Origin: Camellia lanceoleosa
Lineage: Eukaryota; Streptophyta; Magnoliopsida; Ericales; Theaceae
DNA length: 64,000 nucleotides
Assembly (NCBI GenBank): GCA_025200525.1
Contig: CM045768.1
Location: 50,600,925 to 50,664,924, forward strand
Reading direction: 5' to 3'
The position numbers and the translations under genes are program-made. The notes below the pieces were generated by a model, which did not search any database, was not told the origin of the DNA, and saw nothing but the letters and a program-made list of their open reading frames with translations. Below are positions 24,780 to 35,611 of the stretch, one piece after another. Positions within the stretch are counted from its first letter, which is position 1. Every line of letters starts with the position of its first letter.

Positions 24780-25650
24780 AAAGCCTCCGGATTCGGAGCG
24801 CCCTTCGTGGATATCACGATTGGCCAAACTAAGTCTCCGAATTCAAAGCCCCATCGGCTCATGACGGCTTGGGGCCGTCAAAGCCTCCGAATTGAGCATG
24901 CCGTGGATATTCCGATTGGCCAAACTAAGTCTCCAAATTCGGAGCCCCATTAATGCATGACGTCTTTGGGCCGATAAAGCCTCCGGATTTGGAACGCCCT
25001 TCATGGATACCACGATTAGCCAAACTAAGTCTCCGAATTCGGAGCCCCATCGACGTATGACGTCTTTGGGCCGATAAAGCCTCCGGATTTGGAACCCCCT
25101 TCGTGGATATCACGATTGGCCAAACAAAGTCTTCGAATTCGGAGCTCCATCGGCGCATGACATCTTTGGGCCAATAAAGCCTTCAGATTCGGAGCGCCCT
25201 TCGTGGATACCACAATTGGCCAAACTAAGTCTCCGAATTCGGAGTCCCATCGGCGTATGACGTCTTTGGGCCGATAAAGCCTCCAGATTCAGAGCGCCCT
25301 TCGTGGATACTACGATTGGCCAAACTAAGTCTCCGAATTCGGAGTCCCATCGGCGCATGACGCCTTTGGGCCGATAAAGCCTCCGGATTCGGAGCGTCCT
25401 TTGTGGATGCCACGATTGGCCAAACTCTCCGAATTCAGAGCCCATCGGCGCATGACGCCTTTGGGCCGATTAAGTCTCCGGATTCGGAGCGCCCTTCGTG
25501 GATGTCACGATTGGCCAGATAAGATCTCCGAACTCGGAGCCCCATTGGTGCATGACACCTTTAGGCCGATTAAGTCTCCGAATTCGGAGTGCCCTTCGTG
25601 GATATAACGATTGGACGTCTCCGAATTCGGAGACCCATCAGTACGTGACA
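24780..25650. repeat. Minisatellite array A, 100-bp unit
   Basis: About 8.5 copies with a very regular 100-bp period: the TTTGGGCC block recurs near 24965, 25065, 25165, 25265, 25365, 25457 and 25557. Units contain GATAAAGCCTCCGGATTCGG, GATTGGCCAAACTAAGT, the palindrome TCCGAATTCGGA, and CGGCGCATGACG. It lies between pol and an antisense ORF, where Tat-lineage elements are known to carry hypervariable tandem repeats. Minus-strand ORFs with repeated GLRIRRLSLAN peptides are artefacts. Confidence 0.95.
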
Positions 25651-26560
25651 ATAAACGTAAAATGGCGAAACATGCCGTATAAATGCAGGCTATAACATGT
25701 AAACGTTCAAAATAAAATGTGTCTTCAGTTCAGTCGATTGACATGAAGTATACTAATCAGAAAGTATGCTAACAATTGAAAACACTTGAAATAAACAATG
25801 TACTATTATTCAATTAGCTAAAAATTACATGAATTTTGCATTATAATGCCTACAATGTCTACTTTTACACGGCTTCTCCCTCGTCGTCACTCTTTTTCAC
25901 ATCAAAGGCGGAGGAAGGAAAATGATGGCGTTGGTACCGCGGCAACGCCGAATCAACACCCTCTGCTCGGAGAGCCTCCGCGGCTTGAAGTGCCTTGATC
26001 CAACCGTGCCTAAAGCCCCGGTTCTCACATTGGCAGACCTCCTCTGCAAGTTTCCTTTGGTTTTGTCGATCCCAACCTTCCGGTCCGCATGGAAGCCTTG
26101 TTCATAACCGATGGTCCTCGCATTTTCTACGGCAAACATGCTTGCCGTATCTCGGTCGGCAATAACGTGACTTAACAGGCGTTAGGTCACTCTCTCCTCT
26201 ACGACCGGGTTAGATTGACCCGCCGCACGCGGCTCGGTGGCTTGAGCCTTCCTAAGCTCCCTAAGCTTAAGCTCGGCCTTCTCCGCGCGAGCCTCCAAAC
26301 TGTGGATTTGTTCGTCCTTCTTCTCTATTTCTCGTCGCGCGACCTGCAGACGCATTCCGATTTCATAAGCCGTGTACAGCCCCTTCACCGCCCCATGGAT
26401 GCCTTCTCGAAATACTTCGAAATCTTGTCGTCCAACCATCATTCTTGGACTTCTGGTGGAAAGATCTGTCGAGCGAACTCGACTGCTACACCTGGATCGT
26501 TAACGATGGAATCCACCTCCGTCATCGGTTTATTCTCCACAAAAACTGCAAAACTCAACA

Positions 26561-26565
26561 GTCGT
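26561..26565. repeat. Target duplication GTCGT, left
   Basis: GTCGT lies directly before the TG of the solo LTR. It is identical to 29435-29439. Confidence 0.85.
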
Positions 26566-27644
26566 TGTAACAACCCTCGTTACTGATTACTGATTAATCA
26601 CTGACCACTGATTTATTACCGATTACTGTGAAATTGAGACTGCTTATGACTGATAATTGAATCAATTGAAATACTGAACAGACTGATTGAAAACTGGAAC
26701 CGAATTGACTGAATGTGCCTATTGTATTGCATTTCTATCTGTTCGACTGTTTAATTATCTATTCGTGTGTTTACGTTTAAACTGCAAATTGAAGGCCTTA
26801 TCGGCGACCAAACTGAAAATTGTTTAGTGTTTCATGATTACCATAATTTATGTGGTTTTATGGTATATTTAATTGAAAATCGATTTGGTATGATTAAATT
26901 AGATTAAAATGAGCTAATTAAAGAGTTTGACGTAATTACCGTTTTGCCATTGTTAGTGGGCCTTGTATTATATCATGTTTGAGCATTGATATACCTTAGG
27001 CAAACACTTTTCCCTCAGCCATTTTATGTCTCTAAACCCAAGAAGAGAATTAGAGAGAAAGTGAGAGTTTGGCTTGTTCTTGAGTTTTGGCTAGGAAGCT
27101 TGAAGATTTGGAGTGTAGATTTCATAATTTAGCTTCCTCACCTTGTAATTGAAACTCTAGGTAAGGAACTCATCTTCTTATTGTTGTCATTGAACTAGTT
27201 CTTGCATGTTTCATGATTAATTTATGAGCTAAGTCATGTTTTTAAGCTTAGCATGTGAGATTGAAGCTTAATTGTTGCATGCATGTTGGTTTTAGTGAGT
27301 TTGAAGTGGATTTCAGGGTCAAATGCCATATGCATGTTCATAATCATGTTTAAATCCATGTTTTCATCTTGTTTTGAAAAGAATGAGCTCATTTGAGCAA
27401 GCTTTGAAGCTTCAATTTGGTTTAAAATTCATGCATGGCATGTTTGAAGTTTATTCTTGAAAATGGGTTTGAAAATGGTTTTAATTGACTCACTTTTGGG
27501 GCTTGAATTCATAGATTGAGCTTTGAAACTTGTTGTATATTGATTTGAGATGTGTTTCCCAGAATTTGGGCCCAAGAGGTCGAGTATTGAGTGGTGGAAT
27601 GCTTGGTTCGGACTTGGAAGACAAATCTGGAAATTCCAGAATTT

Positions 27645-27865
27645 GGCCTACTCGCTCGAGCGAAGGATTCCTCGCTCGAGCGACCATCGTTTGTTCAAAG
27701 CTCCGCTCGAGCGAAGAAAAGGTGGGGCGGGCGTAAAATTTCAGCATCGATTTTTCTTGTTTCATCGACCGCTCGGCGAAGGATTTCGCCGGCGAAGCCT
27801 TTGATTTTGGAAGCTCGCTCGAGCTAAGGAAGGCTCGCTCGAGCGAGGCCCTTATTTTCAGCAAA
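27645..27865. repeat. Cluster of CGCTCGAGCG palindromes
   Basis: Six near-identical copies of (CT)CGCTCGAGCGA occur in about 220 bp, some directly adjacent. They are embedded in the solo LTR. Confidence 0.8.
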
Positions 27866-28314
27866 TTTTGTAAAGTACTTTCTGAGTGCATCTTTGCATC
27901 CTCATCCCATTCTAGGCATTCTTAGGCCTAGTTTAAGGCATCTTAATGAGGATATAGATGTAGAACACACTGAGGCAAATTAGGGTAAGTTATTGATCTT
28001 CCCTCAACTGTATAGCTTAGTGTGTGTTCATCACAGATATCTTGTGTAGGGTTGGCTTACCGAGGCAGCTCTAGCATCTTGTAGCCGAACTCGTGAGTAA
28101 CAAGTGTAAAGATATGTCCAAAATGATTATCTTCTGAATTTACTTTATTGAAGCTTACCTTATTGAAAGTCTATTTTATCGAATTTCTTGGTATCGAATC
28201 GAATCTTGAATTGATCTTTGTTCTTGAATTGACATCGCTTCTTGAATTGAATCCCTTTGAGCGTCTGTATACTAAATGAGCGTATGAGTTATATTACAAC
28301 TGTACTAGGGCATC

Positions 28315-28690
28315 CTTGGCACCTCATTTCTTGATTTGGAGCAAAGTGCTGCAGGAGCCACCTCTAGAATCTCACAGACTAAGTGCTACTGATTGGGAGC
28401 CACCTCTTGAATCCACATCTTGTGACAGAGATCTCTGTCGGTTCCCAAGTTTGGAACCACTCATTTCTTGTTGTGATGGCCACTCGGTATTACCGATATG
28501 GAGCAAAGTGCTACTGAGGAGCCACCTCTAAAATCTCACGAGCTAAGTGCTACGATGGGGAGCCACCTCTTGAATCCGGTATTCTTGATAAGGAGCAAAG
28601 TGCTACTGGAAGCCACCTCTAGAATCTCTGAACTAAGTGCTACTGATGGGAGCCACCTCTTGAATCCACAAATCTTGTCTTGTTCTCTGA
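28315..28690. repeat. Tandem repeat in the solo LTR
   Basis: Alternating half-units GAGCAAAGTGCTACTG..AGCCACCTCTAGAATCTC and (G)AGCTAAGTGCTAC..GGGAGCCACCTCTTGAATCC. About three to four copies of the double unit, each roughly 100 bp. Confidence 0.8.
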
Positions 28691-29434
28691 ATTGGTCTTA
28701 TTCTTCTTTATTCTTATCTTGCTCTTGATGGCCATCATTTATTGTTTGATGTTAAGACCCGGTCTTTTAAGACCTACCGTTTACTGTACTGTGACGCCAA
28801 GGGATGTACTACATATCACTATTTTACTGAATAGTGTTATGGCACGAAATATGAGCCACTAAATGAATAGTGATAAAAGTACCGAAATAGTGGTTTTATC
28901 TTGAAAGGACATTTATTCTTAACCCTTTACGCATTATATTATTCATGGGCTTTAGCTCCTTTGCTCATATACATATGTAGGTGTCTGAGCACCCGAGCCA
29001 TGACTAAGCGTCGGGGTTACTTGATTTGTCAAGCACCTATGTGCCTCATTGTGAGGTTCGAGCCTACCTTGCCAAGGCTTAGGGGTGTTTTAGTATTTCC
29101 CCTCTTGTCTTTGTCTTCTTGTTTTGTAATAAGCGGATCGAATGTATGGTTTGAATGTTTCTTTGCCTTTGTTGAGTAGGGATTAAGTCCCTATATTGAG
29201 TGTTTGTAAATATTGTATATCTTGCTCAGTCATTGTTAATATGCATATGTATGGAAAATCTTTTTTTGCATACAGCCTATCGCAGCTCATTGGACATTGT
29301 TTACTTACTGTATTGGCTTCCGTCAGGCCCTCTACCCTGTTTTATTGTATTACTGTTCTGTAGGCCTTTGGTAATCTCGGATTCTTGGCCAATTCTGATT
29401 GCTAAACCCATAGGGCCGGGTTTGGGTCGTGACA

Positions 29435-29439
29435 GTCGT
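29435..29439. repeat. Target duplication GTCGT, right
   Basis: Follows the CA end of the solo LTR directly and matches 26561-26565. Confidence 0.85.
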
Positions 29440-29769
29440 GGCGTTGCGTCGAGCTCGTTTCTTAGTCGTAGGAAGCATCCTTGTTGCTGTTTTTCTTTTT
29501 AGGGTGATCTGCTTCGACGACTTAGGGGCTGACGTTTTTCCCGTTCCTTGGACGTCCTTCCTCCCCTACGTGTAGGCTCGCTAGTGCGATTCATTGCAGT
29601 GTCTAGCTTAGCCAATGTTCGTCCTTCTTCTTTGTTGTTGGAGAACAATCTGTTTGATATTCACACTTATCCCAACCTAGTTTAAATCCAGGCTAAATAA
29701 GAATAAGTGGTATCACTCGTGCTAACTCACCCCATATATCCTCAATGTATGCAGCGCCCAGAAAGACGT

Positions 29770-30410
29770 CATTAATTCTAAACGCCAAAAGCCAGAAGCT
29801 GATCGGATCATCCGATGAACTAGTCCTATCCGGTTTCTGAAGCTCATGCTTTGGGTGGGGCAAAGGCAGATTTATTAATCTGACCGGCCAAGTATCTAAA
29901 CCCAATGCCGATCGATTTATACATGACCATTCCATGAACTAGTCCTATTAAACTTCAAGCTCATGCTTGGTAGGGCAAGGGCAAATTTATTAATTTGATT
30001 GGCCAAGTATCTAAACCCAATGCTGATCGGTTTATGTCGCAGCCATTCCACGAACTAGTTCTATTCGACTTAAAACTCATGCCTTTGGGGCAAGGGCGGT
30101 TATTGTCGATCGGCCAAGTATCTAAACCAATCTTGATCGATTTATGCATGATCATTCCACTGAAATAGTCTTATTAAACCTGAAGCTCACGCCGGTAGGC
30201 AAGGACAAATTTATTAATCTGATCGGCCAAGTATCTAAACCCAATGCCGATCAGTTTATGCCGCAGTCATTCCATGAACTAGTCTTATTCGGCTTCTGAA
30301 GCTCATGCACTGGCTGGGGCAAGGGCAAATTTATTAATTTGATCAGCTAAGTACCTAAATCGAATGCCGATCGATTTATGCCACAGCCACTCCATGAATT
30401 ATGATACTTG
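29770..30410. repeat. Minisatellite array B, about 115-bp unit
   Basis: Five to six units. The block AAGTATCTAAACCCAATGC recurs near 29891, 30007, 30118, 30231 and 30351, with spacings of 111-120 bp. Other shared blocks are GATCGATTTATGCC, CATTCCATGAACTAGTC, AAGCTCATGC and GGGCAAGGGCAAATTTATTAAT. It is unrelated in sequence to array A but has the same position relative to an antisense ORF. Confidence 0.9.
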
Positions 30411-30692
30411 GTATTGAAAACAAAATGTAGCCATTTTACAATTGAAAGCAATACCATTCATCAATAACAAAATTTAGCACAAATAATAGCAAGGTAAAAA
30501 ACGAAATTTTCATTAGTAAATTGGGCACAAATTGTAGCCATTTTACATACGAAAATTACTAAACAAAAAGTTACAAGTTCACATGAAAATACCTAGCAAA
30601 AAACTATGACTGTAGCAATACATGAAAATTACCAAACGAAAAGCTGTAAAAATACATTCGAAATCCTAAAACAAAAACAAGTGTTGCCCAAA

Positions 30693-32800
30693 TTAGTCCT
30701 CGGAGTCAAACTCCAGCGGCTCACCATCCACTTGCTCGTATGGAATCGGCATAGTCAATGTCACATTAGCAGCAGCAAGGGCTTTAAGCCAGCCGTGTTT
30801 GAATTCCCGATTTTCAAATTTGGGGATTTCGTTCACATAGTCGGCGAAAGCAGCACTTTTCCCAGCCTCAAATGCCTTGGAAGCCTCCAAGTTGACTGCT
30901 TCCTTCGCCTTCTTTGTTTCTTCCAACTCAGCCTCTAGTTTGGAGATCGCCTCCTGGGCCAATTTGAGCGCGCCTTCGCTCGCGTCCGCGCTCTTCTCGG
31001 TGGCCGATCTCAGTTGATCCGCGTTACGCGCCCTCTTCATCTCGGCCTCGGCCGCGCGCCTTCCATCTTCGCCCTTAAAGCTTCGAACTCGGCCCTGCTC
31101 CTTTGGCCCTTAACTTCTGTTTGTAAACAGCCAAGCTGTTCGATGGCGTCATGATAGCGATGGCCCATCTCGGACATCCTTCCGACAGTTTGCAAAACAG
31201 GAAATCAAAACCAAAATAGTATTTGCATAAAGTGAAAAGACAAAGTCAAGATATATACCAAAAGAGCCGGTTGAGCGGCCAATGCTATTGCAACCAGATC
31301 CGGCTCTGCCCGAAAAATCGCCTTGTCAATCGGCAATGAAACGGACGTAGCCATGCTGAGTGCGACCGTTGGATCTTTCATTACTGAAGCATCAGAGGAG
31401 ATCGATGTGTTTTTTATCTTTTTTATCTTCGGTTGAATGACAAAAGGCATAATCACATCCGATTCCTCTAAACGAGGTCGTTTGTCGGCACAATTTTCTT
31501 TTGAACCGGCCTCGACCTCGGCATGGCGCTTCTCTGCCCTTTGCTCAGCCTCTTGATCGGCCTGCACAACCACAGCGGACTCGGCACTTTGGTTTTTTGC
31601 TGTTTCCTCCTCAATAACAGGCAAAGAGGGCTGAGATTTGGCAACAGGCAGAGAGGGCTGATATTCGGCGGCAAGTGGCACTTCAGACCGAATGGCCTCT
31701 ACTTTTCGCGTCTGACCAACCTTTCGCGTTTCTCTTTTGGCAAATTGCGTGTGAAACCTTAACCATGTCTTGAGGTATCTTGAGAAGGTCCTCTAAACTG
31801 TTAAAAACGTCGTCAAATGGAAGGTCCCCTTGGCCCGAAGTGGACGGAGGGTCAGCTGAATTAAGGCCGGGTTCCTGAAAGACCAATCTTAATGCCTTGT
31901 CTACTTCCGTTTCGGACTGATCTGACTCGGCAACCTCAGCTACTTCCGCCTGTTCTGAATCAAATCCCTCAAAACCAACTTGCCGCAAGTTTTTGAAGTC
32001 CGTCAAAATAAGAGTGGTAAGAGACTTTTCACCCTTCGGAATTTGAATGTTTTCTGCCGCCAAGAAGGTCGTATAGGTCGGCTCGTAACGAAGCAGAACG
32101 TGGGCCGCCCTCTCCTGTTTTTGGAGACTCAGACGGCCGAAATATTTGAGAGTGACTTTGATTTCTGAAAGAACGGCGTCGTCGGTTGAAGTCAGGACTT
32201 TCTTCAAATCATTTCCTGCACAAGCAAAACCATGAGGTCTCAGAAATGAAGCTTTTTAAATATAACAAAGAAAATAAACACAAGAAACTATACGGCCACC
32301 TAGTTCGCCCCTCCGTCTAGGAATAGGGTTGAGGCGATCCTCGCCTTCGCCAAATTCCCAGTTACCTTGGACAACGACCATAACATCATCGACTCGCTTC
32401 CCAGAACTGGAAAGCATAGTCACTAACTGATGGTCGGTATCCTTGTCCCTAAGGAAATAACGTCCATGCCGACCAGAAGACTTGGCCAAGCCATAACAAT
32501 GCCGGATAGTTGGAATGCCGAGGTTAATCCTAAAGGCGGTTTAGCTCTATAATCCCCATTACGATTCTAAAAAAGTTGACATTGGGTTGGGAAGGATTAA
32601 ACCCCAATGGCAAAGCACCCCTAAGGAATGGGTGAAGGAGAAGCGGACTCCACCCTCTGCGATTGACAAGAGAGGAAGACAATCGTGGTTTCATCAACCC
32701 TCTCCATATCGAGGTGCCGTGAAATGCATGACAGGACATCATCGAGGAATGGAGAAATGGCGTCGGAAGCGAAATTCAATCAGGAGAGGAGATCTTTTAA
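30693..32800 (-). CDS. Antisense ORF B of a Tat element (putative retrotransposon extra protein, several exons)
   Basis: Minus-strand coding-like sequence between a tandem array and the 3' LTR. From the N-terminal side: SSLVNRRGWSPLLLHPFLRG and PSQPNVNFFRIVMGIIELN (32530-32700), which resemble the 'LhPF.R..L......P.QL.PN.WR.LVGF' start of plant 'putative gypsy-type transposon' proteins. Then GRYFLRDKD..VVQGNWEFGEG (32290-32489). A short intron with a pyrimidine-rich ..TTGTGCAG acceptor ends near 32220. An acidic segment runs 31683-32207, a Glu/Ala-rich segment with basic KRPRLEE lies in 31205-31681, and a coiled-coil tail with KFENREFKHGWLKAL ends in an acidic C-terminus (30693-31040). No enzymatic motif is seen. 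Frame changes near 32500, 31680 and 31050 leave it open whether this copy is intact. The full exon structure is not resolved. Confidence 0.55.
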
Positions 32801-33160
32801 ATGTTTTGCCATTTCCTTGACCTATAGGAATATGCTAAACCAAAAACAAAACAAGAAAAAGATTCAAAATAGAGAATGAGAGAACTTACAAGAGACGAAG
32901 AGGATAGTGAAGAAAAGGAAGTTGTAGAGGTAATTGAAGAAGGTCCAATGACGGCGTCTAAAAGTGTGTATGTATTTGAAAAGACGTCGAAATTTTAAAT
33001 CACAATAAATAGAAGTGTACGAAGAAGCGGGAAGTTGAAATGATAACCGAGAAGCGTGTGCTCAGACATTTGCGTTGGAATGAGGTCAGCCGCCGAATTT
33101 CGGCTCTGAGTTTTCGAGTTCGAAACCAAACACTCCAGCCAACTGTCGTTAGTGGAGTGC

Positions 33161-33172
33161 TTGGGGGGCAAT
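33161..33172 (+). other. Polypurine-like tract before the 3' LTR
   Basis: TTGGGGGGCAAT lies directly upstream of the TGTGGGGG start of the LTR, as expected for the plus-strand priming site of an LTR retrotransposon. This marks 33173 as the start of a 3' LTR, with the internal region to its left. Confidence 0.65.
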
Positions 33173-33602
33173 TGTGGGGGCAGAATATTAGGAGTCGTAG
33201 AGAGGCCGAATAGTTGAACTTGGAGAGTTGAAATATATAGCACTCGGCGTCGTCGAACACGCTTGAATTCTATCCTATTCGGCCAAATAGCCGGTTGAGC
33301 AAGGAGCCGAGTGAAAAGCGGTCTACTACAAAAGAAGCCGAATGGTGAATTGAAAGTGAGCTCAATCCCAAGGCCCAAGAAAGAAAAGATATAAATAGAA
33401 AAACATCAGCCAGAAAGAGGTACGTGAGAACTAGCATGTTTGACTTAAAATACAAGCAATCAAGAGAGTATACACTGACTTATCCGTTAGAGTGTTAATT
33501 CCGGCACCCCCGACCAGAGTGTTAATTCTTTTTCAGGTGGCTACCTGAGGATCACAAGCGTCCCCCAGAATCTAAAGAGTATTTCTAAACCACTTCTCCA
33601 CA
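33173..33602 (+). repeat. 3' LTR of the nested Tat element
   Basis: It starts TGTGGGGGCAGAATATTAGG and is taken to end ...CTTCTCCACA. Its first 200 bp match the LTR fragment at 10179-10371. A (T)TCAGG block lies about 70 bp before the end, as in element 1. The inferred end is supported by the following TCTTA, which equals the five bases before the 5' LTR fragment. Confidence 0.7.
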
Positions 33603-33607
33603 TCTTA

Positions 33608-34985
33608 CATAGATGTGAGACTCATGTGTTATGAATTCCACATCCATATAAAACATTTAATAAAAATTTTAGTTGAATTTTTTAGAGACTTTAACCTTAC
33701 TCGTATATGTCATCAGCCTATTGATTCAATGAATCACATGGTATTATTATATCTTGATAGGGTGATATCAAAATATTATTGAAAACTAAGAAAATAGATA
33801 ATTTTTCTTCTTATTTAAAAAATAAATAAATAAAATTGATCAATCTATTTTTATGATTTCTTAAGACTTTGTTTGGCAAGCTCAAGGTTTAGTCAAAAAT
33901 CAAAAAATTATTAAAAAAATCAATTCATTCTTTGTCGTTGTTTGGCCGGAAAAAAATTTAAGCCTCCGTTTGAGAAGTGGGTTGGCTTTTTGGCTTTTTT
34001 AGTTATATGAGCCTAGGCTCAAAAGTTTGGTTTGGGAAGGGCTTTTGGCTTTTTGACTTTTTTGTGAGAGAAGAGTGTAATGATTATGGGATTAGATGGG
34101 ATATTTTGTCTATTGTGGCTCATGAGCCTATTCTGTCTTTTGTGGCTCATTGAGCCAAAAAAGCCCAATGAGCCCTTGCCAAACCATTGACTTTTTGAAA
34201 TTGAAACTTTTTTTAGTTTGGGATTAAAAAATTATTTGGAAAATTTTTTTTTTTTACTTTTATGAGAGAAAAAGTAAAATGATTATAATTTGAATGTGAC
34301 ATTTTATCTTATTACCTTATATATCATATTATATTTTTGTATTTTTAAAGGAATTGTTTAGGATGAACAATATAAGTGCACTTTTGACTTTTTATCTAAA
34401 AAAGTAGAGGAAAAAAATATAATTATTTGGAATAAATTTTGACTTTTACAAAAAATATATATAGTAAAATATTGTATAAAATACTAAATTTACCGAACTA
34501 CCCTTCTGTGAGGGTACTTATAGTCAGTGCATGTCAGTGACGATACTTATAGTCAGTGCACTGTGTTGCATGTGTTGCACTGTGTTGGACATTGAAATTT
34601 TTTTTTTCTTTTTTTCACACGTGAGTTGGAATGAGACAAATAAGGGTAATTTTGTCTTTTTACCTTATGACTAATCAGCCTTGGTTTTTCCGCCAAATAT
34701 AAATTTTTTTACTTTTGCAATGACTTTTTAATTTTTTATATTTTTTAAGTAATCTCAAACACTTACGCCTCCACTAGAATAACCAAACGAAACCAAAGGC
34801 TAGTAAAAATGTCAAATAATTACTAAAAAACATTGTGTGTATTTGATTTAAGTTTTTTAAATTACGTTTTTTGAAAATTGAACTTTTTGTTTTTTTTTTT
34901 ATTTTTAGTGAATATTTTTAAAATTTTAAGCATTTTTTTACTTTTTTAGATGACCTTACTTAGATGTATTTAAAAAATAAAAAAA
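33608..34985. other. AT-rich spacer with a small inverted repeat
   Basis: No gene is seen. Two inverted segments at about 34029-34060 and 34158-34190 (GGTTTGGGAAGGGCT / its partner GGTTTGGCAAGGGCT on the other strand) could bound a MITE of about 160 bp. The rest is poly-A/T-rich with a short duplication (ACTTATAGTCAGTGCA) near 34510-34560. Confidence 0.4.
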
Positions 34986-35611
34986 GGGTCAATTACACTA
35001 ATAGTCCCTATAGTTTGAGTCTTGTGTCATTTTAGTCCTTGACTTTTCAATTGTGACACATTTGACCCTGAATTTTGAATTTTGTTCCAAATAAGGACAA
35101 TTGAAAATATTATTAAATTTTTCAAGGGTAAAATCGTCAATTTGATAAAATATAAACTAATTTGACAAAAATAAATGTCAAAAAAATATTTTTAATTTTT
35201 TAAAAATTATTTTTATCTACCAATGATAAAATTATGTAAAATTAATAAAAATTGCATAATTAATTTTTTAAAATTAATTTTACATGATCATCATCCAAAC
35301 ACATAATAAAAATTAATTTAGTAAAAATAAATTAAAAAATGTATAAAAGATTTATCAATTTTACATAATTTTATTTTTAGTAGATAGAATAATTTTTAAA
35401 AATTTAAAAATATTTGTTTGACATTTATTTTTGTCAAATTAGTTTATATTTTATCAAATTGACAATTTTACCCTTGAAAAATCTAATTATATGTTTAATT
35501 GTCCTTATTTGGAACAAGATTCAAAATTAGGTCAAATGTGTCACAATTGAAAAGTCAAGGACCAAAGTGACACAAACCCCAAACTATAGGGACTATTTAT
35601 GTAATTTGCCC
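34986..35611. mobile_element. Long foldback MITE, 626 bp, Mutator-like
   Basis: The left half begins GGGTCAATTACACTAATAG. The right half, read on the minus strand, begins GGGCAAATTACATAAATAG. The two remain similar for nearly 300 bp (shared TAGTCCCTATAGTTTG, CCTTGACTTTTCAATTGTGA and CCAAATAAGGACAATT), so the whole element can fold into one hairpin. The flanks are ATAAAAAAA on the left and ATAAAAAAT on the right (8 of 9 identical). Long terminal inverted repeats with about 9-bp duplications point to a Mutator-type MITE. There is no coding capacity. Confidence 0.85.

Larger units (their letters stand above)
26566..29434. mobile_element. Solo LTR, 2,869 bp
   Basis: It starts TGTAACAACCCTCG and ends GGGTCGTGACA, with imperfect inverted termini (TGT..ACCC / GGGT..ACA). 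It is flanked on both sides by GTCGT, the 5-bp duplication expected of LTR retrotransposon integration. No gag-pol lies inside, so recombination between two LTRs has probably removed the internal part. It contains CTCGAGCGA palindromes at 27650-27860 and a tandem repeat at 28315-28690. It interrupts antisense ORF A. The superfamily is not assigned and the strand cannot be fixed. Confidence 0.85.
25865..29650 (-). pseudogene. Antisense ORF A of the Tat element, split by a solo LTR
   Basis: The minus strand between pol and the 3' side carries coding-like sequence. The C-terminal part (25865-26080) includes ENRGFRHGWIKALQAAEAL and ends in an acidic tail before a TAA stop. Upstream is a charged coiled-coil segment (26182-26442: REIEKKDEQIHSLEARAEK) and then FARQIFPPEVQE. 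The ORF is interrupted at 26566 by a solo LTR; basic sequence continues beyond it (KRARRNAT near 29440-29470). It is homologous to antisense ORF B (30693-32800), which shares the EN.EF.HGW.KAL block. Extra antisense ORFs between pol and the 3' LTR are known in Tat-lineage elements; their role is unknown. Two frame breaks occur between 26080 and 26450. Confidence 0.6.
10179..33602 (+). mobile_element. Nested Tat-lineage Ty3/gypsy retrotransposon complex
   Basis: The left end is an LTR fragment starting TGTGGAGGCGAATATT. The right end is a full LTR starting TGTGGGGGCAGAATATT, preceded by a purine-rich tract. TCTTA occurs just before the left LTR (10174-10178) and just after the inferred right LTR end (33603-33607), consistent with a 5-bp target duplication. 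Between them lie decayed gag-pol, two tandem-repeat arrays, two antisense ORFs, a solo LTR and a PMD pseudogene. Gag-pol, antisense ORF and repeats between pol and the 3' LTR are the known organisation of the Tat lineage. The rest of the 5' LTR and the start of gag are missing, so the complex is rearranged rather than a clean nest. Confidence 0.6.

Noticed and set aside
24925..25445. Series of minus-strand ORFs with GLRIRRLSLAN repeats
   Set aside because: Product of the 100-bp array A; the same peptide recurs only because the DNA does.
24780..25650. Regular repeats that could suggest a CRISPR array
   Set aside because: Head-to-tail 100-bp units without unique spacers, in a plant nuclear retrotransposon; a minisatellite explains them.
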